From contig NC_091968.1 of assembly GCF_036711975.1 (NCBI RefSeq), forward strand, positions 1,488,001-1,552,000: a DNA stretch of 64,000 bases, read 5' to 3'. Numbering within the stretch: the first letter of the stretch is position 1; each line of letters starts with the position of its first letter. The translations under genes and the position numbers were made by a program. Below, in pieces: positions 35,355-58,129 of the stretch. Source of the DNA: Onthophagus taurus (lineage: Eukaryota > Arthropoda > Insecta > Coleoptera > Scarabaeidae). The notes beneath the pieces were generated by a model. That model saw only the letters and a list, made by a program, of their open reading frames with translations. It was not told the origin of the DNA and did not search any database.

Positions 35355-37067
35355 AACTAAATAAAAAGAATAAAGTTATTCGGTTCAAAACGAGGCGTAA
35401 AATGTACTGATCACGAAATAGAGAGCTTTTGGTAATTTATAAGGTAAATTGACCCAATAATTGTTTCACAACATTGTAAAATTAATTGTAATAAAGAAAT
35501 ATATAATATAGAGTAATAACAATACGTTTATTGTTACGTAATCAAATTCAATGTCAATATCATTAAATAATGCAAAGTATCAATTATTATTTGTCTTTAT
35601 AAATACCTTCAACAAACGTCACAATCAGCTGTTTACAATCAAATTTTAGGGTAGCAACTTTAAAAAAAAATTACGTTAAACGTAATCAAATTCGTAAATA
35701 TTTATTTTAATTTAAAGATTAAAAAAAGTAGTCGATGATTAATTTTAAATAACTTAAATAATTAATTTCATTCAATAAATAAACTTTTTATACAAAATCA
35801 GGTTTGTAATAATAGATGGCGGCACTGGTGATATAACCCCAAGGTCCGTTAAGTAAACATACTGTATAAGGTTATCTACATATATACTATCTTAGTATAT
35901 AGATAGTATATATAGTATAAAGATAGTATATATATGAGGTCATCCAACTCCATATGAACGTTATTGTTATGACGTATCCCCTCGCAAAGGCCTTGCTGTG
36001 GCGTATTTCTATGTTTTTATTTATACAGTGTATTTCACTTAAAAAGCAATATACAAAAATATAAAAAAAAGATAAAATAAAATTAAAAAAATATTAAAAT
36101 ATAAAGCGAAATTAACGGTTTACGGTTTTATTATTGTTAGGTTATCCAACTTGACTCGGTTACCATGGTGATTAAGATCCGACTTTTTAAAAGTTGAAGT
36201 TAGCGACAAATTTAAAAATATAACACGAATTGGAATCTATACTTTTTAAATTAAAAGAATGATACTGGCAATAATTGTTATTGCTGTCTCTCATCATTCC
36301 CACTATTAATAATAAAATTGTTAGTTTAATTAAATTATTTCAGTATAGACCTAATGCCATCTTACGGGGGGATTTCGACATACAATTAGTCCCAAATTCT
36401 CCTACAAATTCTCCTAGAAATATCTTTTGGCAATCTAGGCAATTTACATCACAACAAAATAAAGGCAAATAGAAAAAGAGTGTTTGTCCACGACTACCTT
36501 ATAATATATACTTTATGAATGAGTTTTCTAAAACAAAATGGTAGACATTTTTCACGGAGTGAATAATAGCGGTGAATAATAATCATTATCCACGGGTAGC
36601 CATCTTGACCAGACTAATAATAATTATTTGAAACATTAAAAGTTCAAAAAACGTCAATTTAATTCAATTTTTTAGGAGTTTCTAAATGTTTGACATTAAA
36701 AAAACCTAAACAAATACCTTTTTTCGTATGATTTAAGCATAAATTAATTAATTTTCCTAAAGAAAACGTCGTTTTATAAAACTGACATTTAATTTTGACA
36801 AATTGTTGTGAAGTTGGTTACAGTTAGTAACATTGAATTTGTGTCACATTGACGTTTAACCTTTATTCAAAAATTTATTTAAAAAATAAATTTATGGAAT
36901 CAATTTCAATAGTCGTGGACAAAGTACAGTATTCTACTCGCATATAATGAGCTATTATTCACTCAGGTTAATTATGCCATACTTTTGGCCAGAACCCTGT
37001 AAAATTCTAATGGACGGTCGTCGTGGATGCCTGTATATAGACTCAGCTCGTCGTGACAGATCATGTA
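35355..37067. other. Gene-free AT-rich interval with a possible small inverted-repeat element
   Basis: No coding region supported. Within it, about 36483-36924 is bounded by TTTGTCCACGACTA and its reverse complement TAGTCGTGGACAAA, with GTGAATAATA-type motifs mirrored inside, suggesting a MITE of about 440 bp. 35880-35940 is a TATATAC/ATAGTATA-rich simple repeat. Confidence 0.4.
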
Positions 37068-38385
37068 CAGGATGGTTCAAATTCGATGTCCGAATAGGCT
37101 AACTCGGAAACTATAAGAGTTAGAAAAAAAGTAGCTTACATGTCATGATCTCGTTTTTCGAGAAACTGCTAATGCCGAAAACCTCACAGCGCTATCGTCT
37201 TTTGTTTTTCCCCTAGAGGCCAAAACTGAAAAACCAACAAGTGCGATTATCTTGGTTATTATTATAGGTGGAGTATTATAACTAAGACATTATATGCACA
37301 CTTTTTCACAGAGAATTTCATGACGTAGTCAAAAAAAATTTTCGATTTTCGATTTTAAGATAGCATGACAATTTTCGTTTTTTTAAATGGAAACAACCAC
37401 TGATTATTCGTTTATTATTCGTTATGTTTTTTTGATTACAAAAATATAAAGTTTGACAGGTCTATTTCTTATTGTTTTAGAATAAAGTTAAAAATAAACT
37501 TTTTTTTTAGTGTCGTCAAAGAAATTAAATTTACAGTTTCCTGTAAATTACAACTAAAAATTAAAAAAACATATTTCTGATATTTGAAACCAATACATTT
37601 GTTGGACTATTTAATTTATATTTGCTTTACACCAAAATTGAAATAGATTGCATTATTTCACATTTTTTATTAATATTTAATATTATTATTAAATGACTTA
37701 ATATATTATTGATAGATGGCGCTCATATATTTTTTTGCAACATTTGTTTGTATTCAAAAATTTTCTGAAGTGTCAATTTAAAAATCGTGTTTTTTAACAT
37801 GGATTACGAAAATTACGAAAAGTTTAACATGTTAGAATGTTACATATTAGAAAATAAAGTAAATTTTTAGTAGAATAAGTTTTAGTTATAGTACCGTAAT
37901 TTACAGGAAACTGTAAATTTACTTTTTTTGACGACATTAAAAAAAAGTTTATTTTAGGCTTTATTCTAAAACAATAAGAAATAGACCTATCTAACCCCAC
38001 ATTTTTGTAATCAGAAAAAAATAACGAATTTAATAAACGTATAATCAGTGGTTGTTTCCATTTAAAAAAACGAAAATTGTTATATCTCAAAATCTAAAAC
38101 CCAAAAATTTTTTTTTCATTACGTTCAAATTCTTTGTAAAAAAGTGTCCGTATAATGTCTTAGTTATAATACTCCACCATTAATAATAACTAAGATAATT
38201 GCACTTGCTGGTTTTACGATATTTTCAATTTTGGCCCCTAGGGGAAAAACAAAAGACGATAGCGCTTTGAGGTTTTTGGCATTAGCAGTTTCTCGAAAAA
38301 CGACATCATGACATGTAAGCTACTTTTTTTCTAACTCTTATAGTTTCCGAGATAGCCTATTCGGACATCGAATTTGAACCACCTG
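37068..38385. mobile_element. Large fold-back element, 1.3 kb, TA target site
   Basis: Begins CAGGATGGTTCAAATTCGAT and ends ATCGAATTTGAACCACCTG, flanked by TA on both sides. The arms stay complementary for about 500 bp each (for example ACGATAGCGCTTTGAGG with CCTCACAGCGCTATCGT, and TTACAGTTTCCTGTAAATT near the centre). Non-coding and non-autonomous, most likely Tc1/mariner-mobilised. Confidence 0.75.
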
Positions 38386-39016
38386 TACATAAAAATTTTG
38401 ATAAAGGCTATATTACTTAAATCAGACATGAATAATAGTTGATCGATATTCTTTATCATTATATACTCTATTTATTTGGTAAAGAAACCAAAAACTATAA
38501 ACAAGTACTATCTATTACGTCAACAAATAAAGTGAGGTTAAGTTCACTTTTAAAAATTAATTATAATTGTTTATTCAGACATTAGAATTCCTAATAGATA
38601 CGTTCAAATTGTGGTACAATACAGGTGGTTGCTTAGAACTGGATAGTTTCCCCTATTTAGTTCATTACAAAGAAATAAAAGTTAATAAAATTTCTTTTTA
38701 TAATCATGTACTCTATTTATTTGGTAAAAAGAACAAAAAACATTGGAAATATACAAACTATTTAAATGTACTTAAAATATCTATCTATATAGTTATTTCA
38801 TTGACTTTCTTAAAACTTTAATTGTTCTTAATTAACCTTTACATTGATATTTCTGTAATTAATCCTTAAACAGCCATCACAGTATAATTATTTTAAAGAA
38901 AAAAGAAAATTGATTGAAAAACTCGAACATAACTATAAAAAAAAATTGCATTATACAGAAATAAATTGAAACAAGAAATATTTATTAAAGAAAACGAAAG
39001 TTGTTTAAAAGTCTTT
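38386..39016. other. Gene-free AT-rich spacer
   Basis: No coding, RNA or repeat feature recognised; the part nearest 39017 is presumably the 3'UTR of the ferritin heavy chain gene. Confidence 0.4.
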
Positions 39017-39888
39017 TTAACCAAGAAGTTTCTTATCAAACAAGAACTCTCCAAGAGCTCCGTGTTTGTCCATCATCTTGTCCAAGGTGGAAATCTTTCC
39101 GGCAAGATCTCTTTGGCCGTTGTATTGTTCTTCCAAGAATTCCCCAGTAAGATAATCGACTAAATGGTAGTCATTGAATTCGTCGTTATCTTCGCATGAC
39201 ATCATTACATCACGGATTTTCTTGGTTACTTTGGCTTCAAGTTTTAAAGCATCGCGGAGAGCTGAAATTCCATTATCCCATTGTTTAATCTCAGGAACAA
39301 TCTGAAAATAATTTAAAATAATAATTTTAATTGAAATTGCAAAAAATTAGAGATTATGTCAATAAACAAAGTGATCAATAACCATCAAGATAACATTAAA
39401 AGGAACATTTTGACAGTTTCAAATGGAAATTTGATTGATCACCAATAATCAATCATCCTTATTAAGTATATTTTGAATATATATTTACCACTTGGTTGAT
39501 AAGATCGCGAACTTTCTCTGTAAGACCACCCCTCATCAATAAATAACCAATAAATTTCATGGCATGATCGCGTTCTTCAGTTGCTGCATTGAAAAATAAA
39601 TTTGCCAAACCCGGACGATTTACGGTATCTTTAGAAAAATGAGCCCCCATTGCTAAATATTGAACGGCAGCTCCCAATTCAGCTTTAACATGTTCTGCCA
39701 TCTTCTTCGTGCACGGATTTACCATGTCAATCCATTCCGTTGGTATATTTGGCCTTTTATGTTGACCTTAAAAGAAAATTTAATTAAAAAAAAAAATTAT
39801 TATATTTTTAAATCAACTTACAATGTAATTCCCCGGAAATGTAACCAAGGGAACATAATAACAGAACAACACCGTACATGGCCTTCAT
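39017..39888 (-). CDS. Fer1HCH: Secreted ferritin heavy chain
   Basis: Iron-storage ferritin subunit with the ferroxidase site; in insects it acts in the secretory pathway and haemolymph together with the light chain. Three exons (39822-39888, 39489-39766, 39017-39301) give 209 aa. The signal peptide is MKAMYGVVLLLCSLGYISG. Ferroxidase ligands are conserved: Glu and Tyr in AELGAAVQYLAMG, Glu and His in TEERDHAMK, Glu in ALKLEAKV and Gln in LEEQYNGQ. The C-terminus LGEFLFDKKLLG is typical of insect Fer1HCH. Junctions are GT/AG with matching phases. It stands head to head with the light chain gene at 40349, as in other insects. An iron-responsive element lies upstream at 40008-40038, so translation is probably repressed by IRP1 when iron is low. 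Intact. Confidence 0.95.
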
Positions 39889-40007
39889 GATTTTATAAAA
39901 GTTGTTTTCTCGGCGAACTCTCAAAAACAAATGAAACAAAATCGTCGAACGATCGTGATTATGAATTTAAATATAAAATGGCGACGTAGATTATAATATT
40001 TTTTTAT

Positions 40008-40038
40008 CAGCCTTTATACACACTGGTATAGAAGACTG
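40008..40038 (-). promoter_or_regulatory. Iron-responsive element (IRE) of Fer1HCH
   Basis: Minus-strand hairpin with every canonical feature: loop CAGTGT (40020-40025), 5-bp upper stem TATAC/GTATA, an unpaired C (position 40031) on the 5' side, and a 7-bp lower stem CAGTCTT/AAGGCTG with one G-T wobble. It lies 120 nt upstream of the heavy chain ATG, in the expected 5'UTR. IRP1 binding to such elements blocks translation initiation in insect ferritin mRNA (established). Whether it is near the cap here depends on the unmapped start site. Confidence 0.85.
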
Positions 40039-40348
40039 TTTTGACACGAAAAGCACTCGAAAATCTCTTCAACTGCGCATCTATTCGTTCAATTTTCACT
40101 TTTATCATCACTCCTCCCCCACCATTTACACGCCATCATGAGTCGACGTTCCTTTGTTTATTCCAGAACATGCGCAGATTCTAATCGTCGCGGTATTTAA
40201 ACGAAACAAATGCGCAGATTGAGGTTATTCTTGATTACGCTAGTTAGATGCTAGGTTGGTATTAATTTTTCTTATCTTTTTGTTTTATTGTTTCATTTTA
40301 AAACTTTTAATTTACGTTTAACCCAGATTATTTTTCTGTTTAGGGATC

Positions 40349-41148
40349 ATGAAAGTTGTCATTTTCGCTGTTATTTGCCTATCGGCATTGGCCATCGCCG
40401 AAGAATCCTGCTACAAAGACATCAACGATGCCTGTAAAGCCACAAACAACAAAAAAAGTAAATATGGAGTCCTTTTTTACAATAAATTACGTTTTAATTA
40501 ATAAAATGACGTCAACAATCAATATAATCAACATAACCTCAATTTTTTTTTTTGACGTTTCAAACATTAATTTGACATTTCTTTTTTCTAGGTTTTATTA
40601 CCACTCCAAAATGTAACGCAACTTATGGAGCCATCACTGCGGTTTTACCAGATTTAAGAAACTACGCAGCTCAACACATAACCCATTCCTTCGAGTATCT
40701 CCTTTTATCAACGCATTACGCAAATTATGAAAAGAATCGTGATGGTTTCAAGAAATTATTCCAAGAACTTTCTGATGAGAAATGGGGGGCTTCGATTGAT
40801 TTAATTAAATACATTGCACAACGTGGTGGTGATATGGATTGGACGCAAAATATTATTCCAATGGATATGCCTTACGATATCTACGAACTTCCAGCTTTGG
40901 CTAAAGCTTTGGATATTGAAAAGGAATTGGCGACCGAAGCTCATAGGATTCATCGTGAAACAACTCGTAAACGCGAGGAATATCACGACCCTGAAATTTC
41001 CGATCATATCGAACACATTTATTCCCATAAACAAAGGGACAATATCAGAAAATTAGCTGGATATGTTTCCGATTTAACCAAAATTTTGGATGGGCCCGAT
41101 AGTTCGCTTGGATTGTATTTGTTCGATGAATATTTACAAAAACAATAA
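40349..41148 (+). CDS. Fer2LCH: Secreted ferritin light chain
   Basis: Partner subunit of Fer1HCH in the secreted 24-mer ferritin; insect light chains lack the ferroxidase site and help iron mineralisation and stability. Exon 1 (40349-40457) encodes the signal peptide MKVVIFAVICLSALAIA and a Cys-containing N-terminus. Exon 2 (40592-41148) encodes the four-helix bundle (SFEYLLLSTHYANYEKNRDG, KLFQELSDEKWGASIDLIKY, HRIHRETTRKREEYHD, SSLGLYLFDEYL). Total 221 aa. The heavy chain ligand residues are not conserved, as expected. CTGTTTAG just before the ATG looks like an acceptor, so a 5'UTR intron is likely. Head to head with Fer1HCH, 460 bp between start codons. Intact. Confidence 0.93.
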
Positions 41149-41499
41149 ATATTATTGGTGCTGAAGACTTAGATTTGTTCGTTCAAGATTTAAATAGGAA
41201 GTAAAAATTAGTTTCCGTTATCCGTTATTATAGTTCTTTTTGTGTAATGTGATAATAAACCGGTTTATATCAAGTTAACTTTTTTTTTGTTCATTTTGTA
41301 TGTTTTTGATAATTAATTAATCAGTTATTGTATATTTTTTGATGAAATAAGAATGTAAATGGATGTTTTAAAACAATAAAAAGTCCAAGATATATTTAAA
41401 AACTTTGGGGTTTTATTTAATTTATGAATCGGTGAAAAATAAAATTAAACTTTGAGGTTAACCTCAAATAAAAGTTGTAAATTAAAACTACATATAAGT

Positions 41500-43210
41500 G
41501 ATGTTTCATTTACTCGGAGTAAGTAATCGCAATTTATGTTAAATAATAGCTAAATCATGCATCATTAAAATACGATTTACTAAAAACTTATAATTGTTGG
41601 GAATTTTAACCTAACCTAAAAATGTCGAAAAACTAAATCTAAAACATCATTTCTGCTTGATTTATAGTAAATTTTGCACCAAAGTAAAGCATAAAACTTC
41701 ATTAATAAGAAAATATATTACAATGAGGCCGTTTATTGTATAATTGAAGAAAATTGTAAATTTTTGACGTTTCCACATAACCTTAAAATATTATTATCAA
41801 AGTTAATAATCTTTAAAAAATTATTATTATAATAATAAGAAAATGATTTTTGTACCAAAGTAAAGGATAAAACTTGATTTACGAAGAAATATATTATGGG
41901 GAGTACGTTCTACTTTATTATTAAAGATTAATTATTAAATCTGACGTTTTCAAATAACCTATAAATGTCGATTTAGAATTTTATTTTCAAAAAATCAATT
42001 CGGGTTGATTTATAGAAATAAAGAAATTGGTTTAGAATCGTATAAAAATTTGTAAAAAAATATAATACGGTGAGTAAGTTTTATTTTATTATTGAAGAAA
42101 AATATTAATTGTAAATTTTTGACGTTTCCACTTAACCTTGAAATATAGTTTTCAAAGTTAATCATTAAAAAAATATTATTATATTAATAAGAAAATTATT
42201 TTTGTACCAAAGTAAACGATAAATCTTGATTTACAAGGAAATATAATATGAGGAGTACGTTCTACTTTATTATTAAAGATTAATTATTAAATCTGACGTT
42301 GTCACATAACCTAAAAATGTCGATTTAGAATTTTATTTTCGAAAAATAAATTCGGGTTTATTTATGGAGATAAAGAAATTATTTTAGAATCGAATAAAAA
42401 TTTGTAAAAAAATATACTACGGTGAGTAAGTTTTATTTTATTATTGAAGAAAAATGTTAATTGTATATTTTTGACGTTTCCACTTAACCTTGAAATATAG
42501 TTTTCAAAGTTAATCATTAAAAAATTATTATATAAATAAGAAAATTATTTTTGTACCAAAGTAAAGGATAAAACTTGATTTACAAGGAAATATAATATGA
42601 GGAGTACGTTCTACTTTATTATTAAAGATTAATTATTAAATCTGGCGTTTTTACATAACCTATAAATGTCGATTTAGAATTTTATCTTCAAAAAATAAAT
42701 TCGGGTTGATTTATGGAAATAAAGAAATTATTTTAGAATGGAATAAAAATTTGTAAAAAAATATAATACGGTGAGTAAGTTTCATTTTATTATTGAAGAA
42801 AAATATTAATTGTAAATTTTTGACGTTTCCACTTAACCTTGAAATATAGTTTTCAAAGTTAATCATTAAAAAATTATTATTATATTAATAAGAAAATTAT
42901 TTTTGTACCAAAGTAAAGGATAAAACTTGATTTACATGGAAATATATTATGGGGAGTAGGTATGTTCTACTTTATTATTAAAGAAAAATTAATAATTAAA
43001 TTTGACGTTTTCACATAACCTATAAATGTCGACTTAGAATTTTATTTTTAAAAAATCAATTGGGGTTTATTTATGGAAATAAAGAAATTATTTTAGAATC
43101 GTATAAAAATTTGTAAAAAAATATATTCCGGCGAGTAAGCTTTATTTTATTATTGATAAAAAAAATTAATTATTACATTTTGACGTTTTCACATAACCTA
43201 AAAATAAATA
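41500..43210. repeat. Tandem repeat of about 350 bp, five units
   Basis: AAATGTCGA(C)TTAGAATTTTAT recurs at about 41967, 42319, 42668 and 43028, with a diverged unit near 41621, giving a period of 346-360 bp. Each unit holds two related halves, one with GACGTTTTCACATAACCT and one with GACGTTTCCACTTAACCTTG, so it is probably a dimeric satellite of about 175-bp monomers. AT-rich and non-coding, downstream of Fer2LCH. Confidence 0.85.
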
Positions 43211-45403
43211 ATTTAATTTTTAATATATCGTTTTTACTTTATTTATAGGAATAAAGTAACCACACGAATGTTAATTTATCCTTTAACAATCTCTTTACTG
43301 CTTAAGACAAGTATAAATTTAAACCAAATAATGTATATTGATGAAATGAATCGATGAAACCCACCCATATTCTCAAAAAATTCACGCCTGTTAAGTTATT
43401 TCACAATAACTTTAACCGTTGCACTCATTTGCGTATCAAAAACGTCGTTGATTTCGTCGTCAATTAGTTATTTTCGAATAGAAATTATTTCGTAACAATA
43501 ATTTGATTGCATTTTATAATATTTTGATGTAATCATCATTTAATCTCAAAATAATCGTTAATAATTAATTTCAATATTAAAATAATATAAAGCGGTGTCG
43601 TTTTTAAATTTGCGGGTGGGATTTTCCATTTAATCCTTAACGCGAATAAAGAAACAAAGTCTTTAAAAATAACTCGAAATAAACAGAAAAGATAACAAAT
43701 TTTAAAGGAAACTTTTGTTAAAGCGAAATAATCGTATTGAGAGTTGTTATTGAAGGTCAACCCACAAAAAAATCACAACAAAAAAGAACGTAACGTGTTT
43801 AAACTCGATTTGCAAGAGATTTATCGTCATAATGGGGATTTTTATCTACAATTTGATATGACTAAACAAATTCCAATTGAAATAACAACAAAGAAATGTT
43901 TTTATTAATTTCTTTTCTAAACCACAAAATTAAAAAAAAAAGTCATTTTTAAATCATCAATTTAATCTTTGAGATGTTTGTTTATTTTGTTGATTAGTTA
44001 ATAACATACTTAGACAATAATGAATTTCCCAATAAATATTATTGTATGAAAAAAAATACAATAACCCATTCTATATAAATTGTTATCACATTCACGTAGA
44101 TTCATTATTAGTTTTTTTTGTTTTAACAAACAAGACTCAAACAGATTCGATACATTGTTAACATGGACTTGGAACTTTTCAAAAAAAAATTAAAAATGGA
44201 TTAATAAACGGTCACGTACGGATTATCTTGGTAGATGAGATGTTTTTAATCGTTTCTTAATTCAAAAATCACTCATAGATTACCCACTAATCGGTCATTT
44301 ATGTGACATTTTCGATTATTATTGGATGAATATCTTATTATTTTGTATAAAATCAATAACAAATAGAACAAAAAATTAAACAATCAAAAAGAATCTCTAA
44401 AAATCATAAAATTATTGAGTCATTATAAAAATTATCTTCTAGGTTTTTCGACTGCACACGGTTTCGCGCTATCATATCGAAACAACATTTGCACACGACT
44501 GTAAAAAGTCCAACTAAGGCATAAACTGTTATTTGTGATTCGTTCCTAGTATTTATTTGCACACGGCTTCCTTTCACACGACTCATTTTTATTTAATTTA
44601 ACACTTTTTAACTCAATTATAACTGTTTGCTAAATCTTTTTTAATCACATTATAGGGCATTACTTATTTGCTTTAAATTAATTTTATTTAAATCTTTTTT
44701 AGGTCTTAATAGTGATTAGAAAGGCACAAATTCGATATTTTCCATCAATAGATCTATAAACAGCAAAACGCAACGAAAACGTAAACAAAACATTTTGACT
44801 CGCAACAACTTGGCCTGTGTGACTGGTGAACTTTGGACCTGTTGATAACCTCGGAATAGAATCTAACAAGTTCTGCGTAAAAATCGGATAATATTCATCC
44901 GAAAATATTACATTATCCAGAATCATTTAAATATGGCTTAAATGGTACTTAAATTGTTGATAAATAAAACAATATTTATTCAGCAATACTGATAAAATCG
45001 ACTAGATCATAAAAAATAGATAAGAAACATCTATTAATAAAGGAATTAATAAGATTATAATTAAAATTATTTAATTACACCACCAATTTTTTAGTGGTGC
45101 AAAATTGGTTGCCTAACCCATTTTCGTTAAAATTTATTTTTATCGACTACAATTATTCATTATTACAAAAATTAATATTAATTCAACTCACAAATAAACC
45201 GATTTATTAACAAAATCAATTAAAAAAACGTAAAACCTAAAAATCAATGTCGATAAATTTAGTTTCCTACTATACCCACATCCGTCCTGTTTTTTGACAG
45301 TGTTGTGATAATAAACTCCGTCGTGGTTAAAAAAACATCATCAAATTAACGAAAAAAATCGAAATATATCAATCAAAATTAACTTAAAACAGCCACAACG
45401 CCA
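43211..45403. other. AT-rich spacer between the satellite and DHX15
   Basis: No recognised gene. Two short minus-strand open frames (44699-44926 and 44404-44586) are listed separately as weak candidates. The last 100 bp before 45404 is the presumed DHX15 5'UTR and promoter. Confidence 0.35.
44404..44586 (-). CDS. Hypothetical small membrane protein, weak candidate
   Basis: 60 codons from ATG with an A-rich start context (AAAATGAG). One possible membrane helix (ITVYALVGLFTVVCKCCFDMI) is flanked by basic and polar ends. It is not similar to anything I recognise. Another open frame of 75 codons (44699-44926, minus, MILDNVIFSDEYYPIF...) lies just upstream and could be a separate peptide or an exon, but no convincing splice pair joins them. 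It could be chance. Confidence 0.2.
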   Translation of the reverse strand: MSRVKGSRVQINTRNESQITVYALVGLFTVVCKCCFDMIARNRVQSKNLEDNFYNDSIIL

Positions 45404-57678
<12,275 letters not shown>

Positions 57679-58129
57679 AAAAAAAAGAAATATTTTTTTT
57701 TGTTTTTAACAAAACGTGTTCTTTTAGATTTTTTTCGTTCATTATTTTAAGTTTTTGAGGATACACAAACTGTTAGGTAGTCAGTCCCTATCCTTCCTTA
57801 GCCCAATAAAAAGGCATTTAGATCTTATTGAGTAATAAGAACCAAACTGTTCGTTTTTCCCAAGAACGTTTGTCGTCGTCATTAAAAAATTTAAAAAAAA
57901 ACGCACCGAATAGTAATGGTTAAAATAATAAAGAATAATTATTAATTTGTTGTTATAAAATCATGTAATAATTGTATTGTCCATTCCAAAAAAAATAATA
58001 CAAAATATTTAAAAATATAATTTGGTTTTTTTTTCTTCAAATTTATGAAATATAGTAATTACTAATTACATTATCTAAACTAAAAAGAATTAGGTATGAA
58101 GGCTTTTATAATCGGTGTTTATTGCACTA
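57679..58129. other. DHX15 3' flank
   Basis: AT-rich presumed 3'UTR and spacer; several AATAAT/AATAAA-like poly(A) candidates around 57925-58010. No other feature seen. Confidence 0.4.

Noticed and set aside
32460-35870. Shared strings GTTTACTTAAC and ACCTTGGGG at about 32490-32515 and 35845-35870
   Set aside because: The two strings occur in a different order at the two places and are short; this may be chance, so it is not called a repeat.
36275-36472. 65-codon plus-strand open frame
   Set aside because: Low complexity, no family resemblance and no conserved features; it lies beside a candidate MITE.
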